DNA of 64,000 bases from Benincasa hispida (lineage: Eukaryota; Streptophyta; Magnoliopsida; Cucurbitales; Cucurbitaceae). The DNA is taken from assembly GCF_009727055.1 (NCBI RefSeq), contig NC_052349.1:49598706-49662705 (forward strand). Reading direction: 5' to 3'. The position numbers and the translations under genes are program-made. The notes under the pieces were generated by a model that was not told where the DNA came from, searched no databases, and worked only from the letters and a program-made list of their open reading frames with translations. This document shows positions 11,942-21,480 of this stretch, one piece after another. Positions within the stretch are counted from its first letter, which is position 1; each line of letters begins with the position of its first letter.

Positions 11942-12428
11942 TTCTCTTTACCTGATCCCCCCGAGTTGCATAGAAGTTCTGTTAAACTCGGCAGAGCCCC
12001 TTGCGGTCTATTCTTTAGCTCGCTCGCAATCTGGCCCATCTGTAATTCTAGATTGCGGATGAACGTAGCCTGACTTTGAAGCACAGTCTCGTTTTTGCTC
12101 TATATACTGCTTCAATAGGCTCTCCAAGGAAGATGATTGCGGCGGTTGCGAGCTACTGGCTTGATTGCTTGTCTGACCGTTGTTTCGTTGGAAGAATCTA
12201 GGTGGCCCTTCTTTCTACACCACGGATTGAAAATTCTGCTGTTGATTCTTCCATGCAAAATTGGGGTGGTTTCTTCACCCGGGGTTGTAGGTATTCGAAA
12301 AGGGATTATTTTTTACAAAGTAGATAGATTGTGGATTCTGTGGATATTCTTCCATTACGTGCCCATCACCGCAAGTCGCACACCTTGCGATGTTTTGACT
12401 AATTGCGTTGACTCGCCTATTTTGCGGT
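11842..12428 (-). pseudogene. gypsy-A gag, C-terminal part with zinc knuckle
   Basis: Minus-strand fragments: CATCGDGH (about 12365-12390), a CCHC-like knuckle whose last Cys is replaced, then NPFSNTYNPG, then NLELQMGQIASELKNRP and EKCQVVTLRSGK at 11842-12084. The last string is the typical Athila gag-protease junction. Gypsy-B gag (37680-39056) shows the same order. The gag breaks at about 12430 where inverted DNA begins. Confidence 0.8.
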
Positions 12429-12429
12429 G

Positions 12430-13207
12430 TTGGGCTCTCCTAGCCATAGTTCGAGCGATGTATGCTCGTTCTCAACTAGGGAATAATGACGTTTAATGGT
12501 GTTTAAGAGTTATCATATTTATGTTCATAAGAAGTTGCTTGAGATGCCCATCGGTATATTTAAAGAGATCGACATAGGGGTCTCTCCTAGTCATAGTTTA
12601 GTATGAAGAGATCAAAGTAGGGGTCTCATTTGGCCATGGCTTGGCATTGGGAATTAGAGCGATGAATGTTCATTCTCAACTAAGATTCAGGTTTCAGATA
12701 CAATGGTTTTAAAGGTTTTATGTACACATTTTCTTGGCATATTTTAGTTCCAGTATTATGTTTTCAAGCTTTTAGTTTAAGCATGAGATTTATGTTTTTA
12801 TTAAGTCACTCGTTGGGCTTCTAGCTCATGTTTTCAAATGTTTTTCTTTCAGGTAGTGGTCAGTTCCCAAAAGACTTTTCTGCTGCTGCTCTACCACTCA
12901 AAGAAACAGGTTGAAGGAAGCGTAATTGAAGACCTATATTAGTTAGTATAAATGTGTCTGTCTAGTGACTAGTACTCTTGAAGGGGCTCACTAGGTTGTA
13001 GTTTCCATGTATAAACGATGCTGCCAAACCCTGTAATGTAAATGTGTTAAGTTCTGAGTTAATATGTTAGTATATTGATGATATGTATGTATTCAGGGTT
13101 TGAGTAAAATTTAACAGGTTAGATAGGCAGTAAGTGCCAGCAAAAGGGTTGGTAAATGCTGCAGTCACCATTCCATCCAGGTTAAGAGGGTAATCTGGAG
13201 TGGGGTT
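12430..13207 (+). repeat. Inverted piece of gypsy-T left LTR
   Basis: Reverse complement of 19290-20050 in the right LTR: 'ttaacctgg' at 13179-13187 (as complement) and the run 'ccatggcttggcattggga' near 12634 are mirrored at 19313 and 19847. It lies head to head with the remaining left LTR, so this piece was flipped together with the gag piece at 13208-13708. Confidence 0.8.
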
Positions 13208-13708
13208 TCTCTCTGTGATCAGGAAAGAAAATGGGCATATTCTCTCGAGCCGGGAGAGATCACTTCATGGGAACAGGTCGTGGAGAAGTTCATGAAGAAA
13301 TATTTTCCACCTACTGAGAATGCTAGATGAAGGAAACTCATAACAAATTTTGAACAAGACATGGACGAATCACTCAGCGATGCATGGGCGAGGTTTAAGA
13401 GGTTGGTCAGGGACTATCCACAAAATGGTTTACCAGACTACCTTCAGATGGAAACCTTTAATCATGATTTAAATCCCGCTTCGCAGACCGCTGCTAATGC
13501 GGCAGTCGCTGGTGGTCTGCTTGACAAAACGTATGATGAGGCTAAGAATATCTTGGATCTCATTTCTAAAAACCACGAGGATTGGAGAGAGAGTGATCAA
13601 AGATTAAGAATCAAGGACAACGACGCAAGTAATGGTGCTATTGCATCACTACCAAATCAGATGATCGCAATGATGAACTTAATTCAGGGAATTGCGATCA
13701 GCAGCCAA
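13208..13708 (+). pseudogene. gypsy-A gag, middle part, inverted
   Basis: Plus-strand gag reading inside a minus-strand element. From about 13219: ERKWAYSLEPGEITSWEQVV, then a TGA after ENAR, then RKLITNFEQDMDESLSDAW to GIAISSQ at about 13705. It aligns with gypsy-B gag at 38138-38790 (KRWTYSLEPNEITSW and MDKTYTEGKVILDRISQN). This is the Retrotrans_gag region that lies between the N-terminal piece at 21230 and the zinc-knuckle piece at 12428. Its opposite orientation shows an inversion after gypsy-T inserted. Confidence 0.85.
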
Positions 13709-14293
13709 GAGACCCATACTTCGGCCTCTCATTCAGACCTGCCTACGTGCACGTGGATTTTTTTATATACCGTCAACACCTTAAGTACATTTATTCAGAT
13801 ACCTTCTTTACCTTCAGTATCTGGCTCACTTAAGCTATCAAGTTCTCGAAGAGCATTAAAAGAATAGTTCTCAAATATAGCATAGAAAACTCTTTAGGAT
13901 ACCTTCCCTACCTTCAGTATCCCTTTTCATTATATTTAGGAGTACCAACGCATGTACTTTGACAACCTTAGGTATTTAAAACATAGTACATCAAGCTTCA
14001 TTCAACCTTAGCTTTAACCCTAACGCATGCTTCATATTTTGTAAAATAAGTTGGCTTAAATCATGTTGAACTAGCTTGTAAAAACCATTAGCATGCGTTA
14101 AACATGGAAAACATACTTGGAAAACTCACACTTTATTAAACATCATGCGTTGATCATGCTTTCAATCATAGAAATAAGTTGCTTGGAATCACATAAAATT
14201 TAGCATGAGAATAACTTTGCTTAATCCCTCAACGTCGTATTACTTACGTGCACGTGCTTATAACTGAGTACCATCATACCTTTGGTACTTAAC

Positions 14294-14354
14294 TAGGATA
14301 CCTTCTCATTGTCCTTCAGTATCCTTAGGATACCTTCTCATTGTCCTTCAGTAT
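14294..14354. repeat. 32-base tandem repeat, two copies (left LTR)
   Basis: Unit begins TAGGATACCTTCTCATTGTC and is 32 bases long; two copies here, three copies at the matching place in the right LTR (20658-20750). Confidence 0.8.
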
Positions 14355-14812
14355 CCATCATATAACTAGTCATAAACATTTAGTTGAAAACTAAGGCTTA
14401 GTTCTCAAATCATCATACTAGTTCATCATGAAAATGGAGTTACTAAAACATGTTGAAAGTATTTGGACAAGATAACATACTTAAATCATGTCAATTTTCA
14501 TGGAAAACATGCTTTACTTAGTATGAGAAATAACTTCAAACATATGTTGCTTGGCACTTCATATAAACACTTAGCATGAGAAATAACTTCAAAGAAATCA
14601 TGGTTTCTAAATTATTAAAACATTAAATCATCACATAGTCACTCACAGCTCGTCGGGGCTCTTAACGATTTATACGCCTCTTCTAGCTCTTCTTGGCCTG
14701 AAAGGACATAGTTCCCAGTTAAATTCCTTAGAATTCTTAGCAGAATACCCTAAATAGTTCGTTTACTAATGTAACCTACCTCAACAAAACAACATTGCTA
14801 GCAAGATAATCA

Positions 14813-14890
14813 TCATGAGTGAATTCATCCTCACGAGCGAGATCCTCATGAGCGAGATCCCCATGAGTGAGATCCTCATAAGTGAGATCA
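14813..14890. repeat. 15-base minisatellite GAGCGAGATCCTCAT (left LTR)
   Basis: Five imperfect 15-base units (GAGCGAGATCCYCAT). Also found at 21155-21229. Read as protein it gives a five-residue repeat, which explains the apparent ORFs here. Confidence 0.75.
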
Positions 14891-16021
14891 AGCTTTTCCC
14901 TAGCAAAACTTCAACCTAGCGAGACTCACCTCTTCTAGCAACCTTTACTTCCTTACCAACGAGATTCAGCCCAAGTTTCCAACGAGATTTCCTTCTTGAG
15001 TGAGATTTAGCACAAAACTTAGTGAGATTATCATCCCGAGCAAGATCCTCATGCTTCTTATCTTGCTCTCGCTCTCTATGGTGAGCTGTTTGCTTGTTCT
15101 TCCCAAGTAGCTGTTTGCTTATGCACATATCCTCTGTTTCAACTTCAAAAATTTATAACTCGAAATCCAGAACTCTTTTCAAGAAACTTCCTTCTAAAAT
15201 CTTGTTTAGAATTGAGTTGTACCCTAAAATTTAAGCTCAAAATCTCTGTCGTTTGATCTGGAGATTCAAACCTTCATCATTGGCCCCAATTCAAGCAGCT
15301 GCCTACTTGTTCAACAATTTCCAATTCAAACTTCAAAAATATATAACTCAATTTCCAGGTCTCATCTTAAAAAGTTTCATTCTACAAAGTTGTTTATAAC
15401 TGAGTTAATAATATTACCTCAAATGTTTAGCTCAAAAAACTTCTTAATTCGTCCTGGAGCATCAATTCTTCACTGATGGCCTAGATTCACCCAAGAAACG
15501 AACCCTTTGTCTTTATTTTGCCCCTACGACCTTATTCCGGTGATTTTTTCATCCAGCAGCACAGCCACAAAAAATAGACATACAGAGCTTTCAAATGCCA
15601 CTAGAATTACACAAATAGCCTAAGTAGTTTGTCCAAACCGACCCAATGAATTTTACCTTCTTGCTTATATCACCACCCAAAATCCAGCATGAACCCTCCT
15701 TGTGCCACCTTGCCCACTATTGGTGATGAAGGGCTAGGATTTAGCAAATTTTCTTTTGCTAACTTCACTCACAATATTACTTCAGCACTAAACCTCATTA
15801 GATGGCATGGTCTCATCCATATGCTTATTATGCATTCCATGATCAAGCATGACCTTCCTTAGCCTAGCCGAGTTTTGTCCTATTTTTACACTTAGCTACC
15901 CAAGAGCTTATTTCTTCTTGCTTCCATCGTCTATCCTTCCTAAGACATGGCTTCATTTAGCTCATTAGAAAACATCACATTACTTACTCTTACTTAAAGT
16001 AATTAGGGTTCGGGTTTTACA

Positions 16022-16036
16022 AATTCCTCCCCCCTA
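16022..16036 (-). other. gypsy-T polypurine tract
   Basis: AGGGGGGAGGAATT on the minus strand, directly before the LTR start TGTAAAACCC. A strong plus-strand primer site. Confidence 0.85.
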
Positions 16037-16900
16037 AAATAAATTTCGTCCTTGAAATTTGCTCGGGCTTACTTATAAGTTAGAGTTTCACAACATCCTT
16101 TCGTCGTAAACTTTACAACCTTCTTCTTTTCTTTCTTATTCTTTTCTTTCTTCTTCTTTTCTTTCTTTTTGTTTTACTACGCTTTCGCTGCGCTACTCTG
16201 ATATTAATTTTTTTCATATTAAATAATACTAGTACGTATGAACAACTTGGTCATCATAGTTCACTGTATTTGTTGCATCCTCTGGTGACTCTTCCATTCT
16301 CCACTGAGTCATAGTATTCATTTATTACTAGGGTGGTCCTTTTCTATTTCCCAGCAATACCACTGGAACATTCTTTTCCAGTTGTCATACCTTTGAATTT
16401 CTTGCTAGCTGTGAAATCAATATTTGTGTCAACTAGACTTTTCCACCTAACGGAGGGCACTCTTCTTAGGATGTCCTTTCTATCCATACTTGGGAGAAGA
16501 CATTCTTTCTACTATAACATTTCCCAACTATGGCTTACCATACTGTATAAATAAGGTTCTCTTAACTGTACTAGTCCCTAGCTCAGCCACAATTCAAACT
16601 TTGAGCTATTACCTGGAATATCAACAGATTTGAACCTTTTCCTTTTTGTCTTCTGCTGACCATTTTGTTCCTTATTTTTATACTCAACGTACCCCTGGTA
16701 CATTTCGAGCTCACTGTTGCTCATCTTTTCCCTCCTCTTAGGATTAATCTGACTAGGACTTTCTCTAGATTACACCCTTTCCTCTGAATTCACTAGAATA
16801 GACTTCACGTTTGCCACCAACCTCTGAGCAAACCTACTACACATTCTATTTCTAGTGAAAAGTCTATGTTTACCTGCGTGACTCCTGACTTCAACTCAGG
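16037..16900 (-). pseudogene. gypsy-T integrase C-terminal and tail remnant
   Basis: Heavily decayed. Just before the polypurine tract, ARANFKDEIYF can be read on the minus strand, a typical tail of these polyproteins. Positions 16125-16175 are a pyrimidine-rich low-complexity stretch. I could not recognise the integrase core here, and the ORF at 16333-16554 on the other strand is a shadow. Confidence 0.4.
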
Positions 16901-16904
16901 TATC

Positions 16905-17162
16905 GGTAGTGGATTGAGTAATCCTGCCGGCTTATGTCTTTTAGGTTTCACTTGTTGACAAATCAAACATCAGTCTACATACTCAGCTATGCCTTTCTTC
17001 ATTGTAGGCCATCACTATGATCTCTTCAAAGTTATATATATTTTGGTGTTTCTTGGATGCATGGAGTAAGCAGAACTGTGCGCCTATTCTAGAATAGCAC
17101 AGCTGCAACACGTTAGGCACACACATTCATCCTTTCTTTACCAACATTTCATCTACTTCTAA
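16905..17162 (-). pseudogene. gypsy-T integrase zinc-binding remnant
   Basis: Minus-strand reading with AHSSAYSMHP, WPTMKKGIAEYVD and CLICQQVKPKRHKPAGLL, which is the H2C2 zinc finger at the N-terminus of gypsy integrases. Stops interrupt it, and the catalytic core that should follow was not found. Confidence 0.7.
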
Positions 17163-17490
17163 CTAAAAATCAGTTCTTATTCCCTTGCTCACTTCTTCTG
17201 CAAGCTTCTGGAGATCAGGATCCTTCAACTGTTTATGTTTAAAATCTTCCATCAAAATAGATCTTACCTGAAATCTAGTAATCAATACTCCTGACTGAGC
17301 TACTGATAGAGTGACCCTAGAACTCCTGAACTCCTGGAGTAACATTCCTGATATTGATCCAAGGACTGCTTTGGATCCCAAGGATTTCCTACTCAATGCA
17401 TCAGCTATAACATTTGCCTTACCAAGGTGGTACTCAATTGAGCAGTCATAGTCTTTGATCAATTCAATCCATCTTCTTTGCTACAGGTTC
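17163..17490 (-). pseudogene. gypsy-T RNase H end
   Basis: Reads [20 protein letters not shown] followed by LSRKS, the hallmark end of RNase H in Tekay/Del-like polyproteins, then a linker to 17163. The catalytic part of RNase H is missing: the reading jumps from the RT connection to this end. Confidence 0.82.
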
Positions 17491-17502
17491 AGTTCCTTTC
17501 GA

Positions 17503-18016
17503 TCAAAGATGTACTTCAGATACACTAGTGGATCTTTCCCAATTCACTATAGCTTCAGTCTTCTGTGAATCCATACTTACTTCTGTTGCTGGACCATATG
17601 ACCAAGAAATACAATCTGGTCTCAAATCTATCTTAGAGAAAATTGTGGCTCCCTCTAACTGATGAAAGAGATCAGCTATACAAGGAAATGGGTACCTATT
17701 CCTAATCGTCACCTTGTCCAACTGCCTATAATCTATACATAACTGAGAGTACCGTCTTTCTTCTTGATAAAAAGACTGGCGCTTCCCAAGGTTACACACT
17801 AGATCTGATGTAACCCTTATTTATTAATTCCTGTAATCGAACTTTCAACTCCTTAAGTTCTTCTGGCACCATCCTCAATGGTACCTGAAAAATAGGTGTT
17901 GTATCTGGAATTAAATCGATAGTAAACTCAACTTCCCTGACAAGTTGTAAATCTGATAACCTTTTAGGGAAAACATCGAGGAATTCTTTTACAACTGGTA
18001 CATCCTTAGGTTTCAA
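17503..18016 (-). pseudogene. gypsy-T reverse transcriptase, lacking YxDD
   Basis: First part at 17792-18016: VVKEFLDVFPKRLSDLQLV and EFTIDLIPDTTPIFQVPLRM, the segment before RT, then [17 protein letters not shown]. Second part at 17503-17799: [20 protein letters not shown] and FSKIDLR with the first catalytic Asp. The reading then jumps to [13 protein letters not shown], the connection region. So the block with the YVDD active site is deleted and the enzyme cannot work. Confidence 0.85.
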
Positions 18017-18479
18017 CTTCTCATCCTATGAAACCATCACATGGGCTAAATAGGCTTCACATCTTTTACTTAGTAGCTTCCTAGCCTTCACTGCTGATAT
18101 TAAGCTTCCTGAAAGTATTCCTTTGCTTCCTACAAATACTATCTCTTGCCTACCAAATCTTTCGAACATTATCTATCCTTAAAACAATTCATACGGTCGT
18201 AATATTTATTCGGGAAATCTATGCTCTAGAGTGACATTAATTCCAGGAAATCTAACGAAATCACTTCATAACTATAATTATCAATAACTACCCTAGAGCC
18301 TGTCAAACTCTTATACTATTACAACCTCTCCACAGCATAATAATAACTACTTAGGGACATGCTCTCTACAATCTTTCATACAAGCAGTACAACATGCTAG
18401 AAAACAATAAAGGTATAGCGTCATAAGCAACTATTTCATAAATATACTGGTACATAAAGTTACTTTACCAATCACAACA

Positions 18480-19110
18480 TTAGGTGACTCCTCTGCCTCC
18501 TGGTGGGTCACTTCGTAAAACCTGCCCTGCCAATGAGGTCGTCCTGCTTCCTTTCTCGTTTTTCTTCTCTTGAATCCCTTCCTCGGCCCCTGAGCCACTA
18601 GGCTTATCTATCGTCTGTAAAGTCATTTTGTGTTCTATCTGAACTCCTCGACCTAGCTGGAGAATTCCTTCTTGAAATGTCCTGCTTGTCCACACTGGAA
18701 ACATACGTTTTTCCCTCTGTAACATGTCCCTTGATGATTCTTACCACAATTTGTACATAAGGGTTTCTTACCCGTACTATACTAGCTCGGTAGGATGCCA
18801 AAACCTTGATCTATCACCAATACTAACCACAAGTCTTGGCTTCTTTCTTCCTACACTATGCTGACTTGTAGCTTTCTATCCTTTATCAATACCTATTAGG
18901 TCATTCTCAATACCGTACTTCCCTACTGAATCCACTAGAATGGATTCGACACTTTTCGTCAACCTCTTGGCGATCCTGTTAAATATTTTGTCCTCTAACT
19001 GATGATCTGTTCTTGTCTTCGAAATCCTCGATGCCCAGTCTAAAGTCATTTCCTGATTTACCGGGTCTTTACCTTTACGTTCACTAAATTTGGATTTCCT
19101 CGAGTATCGG
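18480..19110 (-). pseudogene. gypsy-T gag with two zinc knuckles
   Basis: On the minus strand, CTNCGKNHQGTC (about 18730-18765) followed by CFQCGQAGHFKKEF (about 18680-18720), where the last Cys is replaced by Phe. Two adjacent CCHC-like knuckles are usual in chromovirus gag. Upstream, DWASRISKTRTDHQLEDKIF is part of gag without stops, but stops occur between pieces. Gag packages the RNA. Confidence 0.75.
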
Positions 19111-19269
19111 AACTTCTAAATGTGGGGTCAGGGTTCCCGTTGTCTGTCTGCTTGCTCTGCTTGCCACTTTTACTTGACATCTTCCTTTTACTTAGGTAGT
19201 ACACATGCTAAGGACTCAGGACTCAGACTTATATTTATACACTTTTCCCCTCTCTTCCCAAATTCTTTT

Positions 19270-19282
19270 GCTCTGATACCAA
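19270..19282 (-). other. gypsy-T primer binding site (tRNA-Met)
   Basis: TTGGTATCAGAGC on the minus strand, two bases after the LTR end GGTATGACA. Confidence 0.85.
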
Positions 19283-20657
19283 CTTGTCATACCTCGCTCT
19301 AGATTACCCTCTTAACCTGGATGAAATGGTGACTGCATCAGTTACCAACCCTTTTGCTGGCACTTACTGCCTATCTAACCTATTAAATTTTGCTCAAACC
19401 CTGAATACATACATATCATCAATATACTAACATATTAACTCAGAACTTAACAAATTTACATTACAGGGTTTCGCATTATTGTTCATACATGAATATTACA
19501 ACTTAGTGAGCCCCATTAAGAATACTAGTCACTAGACAGAAACATATGTACTAACTAATATAGGTCTTCAATTACGCTTCCTTCAACCTGTTTCATTGAG
19601 TGGTAGAGCAGTAGCAGAAAAGTATTTTGGGAACCGACCGCTACCTAAAAGGAAAACATTTGAAAACATGAGCTAGAAGCCCAGTGAGTGACTTAATAAA
19701 AATATAAATCTCATACTTAAACTGAAAGCTTGAAAACATAATACTGGAACTAAAATATGCCAAGCAAACGTGTACGTAAAACCTTTAAAACCATTATATC
19801 TGAAACTTGAATCTTAGTTGAGAATGAACATTCATCGCTTAATTCCCAATGCCAAGCCATGGCCAGATGAGACCCCTACTTTGATCTCTTCATATTGAAC
19901 TATGGTTAGGAGAAACCCTATGTCGATCTCTTTAAATATACAGATGGGTATCTCAGTCAACTTTCTTTAAACATAAACATGATAACTACTCTTAAACACC
20001 ATTAAACGTCATTATTCCCCAGTTAAGAATGAGCATACATCGCTCTAGCTCCCAACGTCTGTTACTGGCCAAGAGACCCATACTTCGGCCTCTCATTTAG
20101 ACCTGTGAACATGCACCTGGAGTTTTCTATGTACCGTCAACACCTTAGATACATTTATTCAGATACCTTCCTTACCTCCAGTATCTGGCTCACTTAAGCT
20201 ATCAAGTTCTTGAAGAGCATTAAAAGAATAGTTCTTAAATATAGCATAGAAAACTCTTTAGTATACCTTCCCTACCTTTAGTATCCCTTTTCATTATGTT
20301 TAGGAATACCAACACATGTACTTTGACAACCTTAGGTATTTAAAACATAGTACATCAAGCTTCATTCAACCTTAGCTTTAACCCTAACACATGTTTCATA
20401 CTTTATAAAATAAGTTGGCTTAAATCATGTTGAACTAGCTTGTAAAAACCATTAGCATGCGTTAGACATGGAAAACATACTTGGAAAACTCATACATTAG
20501 TAAACATCAAGCGTTGATCATGCTTTCAATCATAGAAATAAGTTGCTTGGAATCACATAAAATTTAGCATGAGAATAACTTTGCTTAATCCCTCGACATC
20601 GTATTACTTACGTGCACGTGCTTATAACTAAGTACTGTCATACCTTAGGTACTTAAC

Positions 20658-20750
20658 TAGGATACCTTCTCATTGTTCTTCAGTATCCTTAGGATACCTT
20701 CTCATTGTCCTTCAGTATCCTTAGGATACCTTCTCATTGTCCTTCAGTAT
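20658..20750. repeat. 32-base tandem repeat, three copies (right LTR)
   Basis: Three units of the repeat seen twice at 14294-14354. Confidence 0.8.
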
Positions 20751-21154
20751 CCATCGTATAACTAGTCATAAACATTTAGTTGAAAACTAAGGCTTAGTGC
20801 TCAAATCATCATACTAGTTCATCATAAAAATGGAGTTACTAAACATGTTGAAAGTATTTGGACAAGATAACATACTTAAATCATGTCAATTTCCATGGAA
20901 AACATGCTTTACATAGCATGAGAAATAACTTCAAAGAAATCATGGTTAAATTCCTTAAATCATGTCAATCATCACATAGTCACTCACAGATCGTCGGGGC
21001 TTTTAACAGTTTATACGCCTCTCCTAGCTCTTCTTGGCCTGAAAGGACATAGTTCCCGGTTAAATTCCTTAAAATTCTTAGCAGAATACCTCAAATAGTT
21101 TGTTTACTAATGGAACTTTCCTCAATAAAACATCATTGCTAGCGAGATAATCAT

Positions 21155-21229
21155 CATGAGTGAATTCATCCTCACGAGCGAGATCCTCATGAGCGAGATC
21201 CCCATGAGCGAGATCCTTATGAGCGAGAT
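21155..21229. repeat. 15-base minisatellite (right LTR)
   Basis: Five units of the GAGCGAGATCCYCAT repeat, ending exactly at the gypsy-T/gypsy-A junction. Confidence 0.75.
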
Positions 21230-21313
21230 CGTATTGCGATCATTTGCCAACAGGATTGGATTCGCCATGACGTTGTTTCCGTTTGGTGCTCTGTTTCCAG
21301 GTTGCTCTGCCAT
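21230..21313 (-). pseudogene. gypsy-A gag, N-terminal fragment
   Basis: MAEQPGNRAPNGNNV to ANPILLANDRNT, the first 28 residues or so of gag, chosen from the Met that matches the gypsy-B start (MADNNDN, 39056). An upstream in-frame Met at 21352 exists but lies in leader. The reading is cut at 21230 by the gypsy-T LTR. Confidence 0.75.
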
Positions 21314-21456
21314 CTCTTCTTTATCTGACTGTTGTTGTTGGCGGTCTCTCAATCTTCATCTAAACGTCCTCTCAATCTCCGGGTTGTAATTCGCCAGAGA
21401 TTGAGAGTTTGCAAAGAAATCAGAAAACTTACCGTTAGCACACTATTTTGTCGAAG
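21314..21456 (-). other. gypsy-A leader
   Basis: Short non-coding leader between primer site and gag start. It includes a CAA-rich stretch (21335-21345 as complement) and no further signal. Confidence 0.6.
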
Positions 21457-21474
21457 TCCCCGACAACAGCGCCA
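21457..21474 (-). other. gypsy-A primer binding site (tRNA-Asp type)
   Basis: TGGCGCTGTTGTCGGGGA on the minus strand, two changes from the complement of plant tRNA-Asp(GTC) 3' end, which is the usual primer of Athila-like elements. It is six bases from the LTR. Confidence 0.85.
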
Positions 21475-21480
21475 AAAACG

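Larger units (their letters stand above)
13708..16021 (-). repeat. gypsy-T left LTR, main part
   Basis: Matches the right LTR from 'ccaagagacccatacttcgg' (13708 and 20080) to the minisatellite at 14815-14890, then continues another 960 bases not kept on the right. It ends GGGTTTTACA at 16021 next to the polypurine tract, so on the minus strand the LTR begins TGTAAAACCC. It has a repeated 'ggataccttctcattgtcc' block. No genes. Confidence 0.85.
12430..21229 (-). mobile_element. Chromovirus-like gypsy element gypsy-T nested in gypsy-A gag
   Basis: A minus-strand gypsy element of Tekay/Del style. It has two long LTRs, a tRNA-Met-type primer site (19270-19282), gag with two zinc knuckles, RT, RNase H ending ADALSRKS, an integrase zinc-binding remnant and an exact polypurine tract (16022-16035). 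The left LTR is split: its end nearest gypsy-A gag is inverted (12430-13207) while the rest (13708-16021) keeps orientation. The right LTR lacks roughly its last 960 bases compared with the left. It sits inside the gypsy-A gag, so it inserted later. Confidence 0.8.
19285..21229 (-). repeat. gypsy-T right (5') LTR, truncated
   Basis: Begins TGTCATACC on the plus strand next to the primer site and follows the left LTR pieces (inverted 12430-13207, then 13708-14890). It stops at the minisatellite, 21229, directly against gypsy-A gag; the left copy goes on about 960 bases further. The missing part and about 330 bases of gypsy-A gag were therefore lost together. Confidence 0.85.

Noticed and set aside
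12430..13207. An independent gypsy LTR in plus orientation
   Set aside because: Its right edge joins gypsy-A gag at the expected LTR end and its content is just what the left gypsy-T LTR lacks, so an inversion explains it better.
14815..15128. Apparent coding repeats of the type MSEIL and the ORF at 14916-15128
   Set aside because: Translation of a 15-base minisatellite within an LTR; no conservation of frame between the two LTRs.
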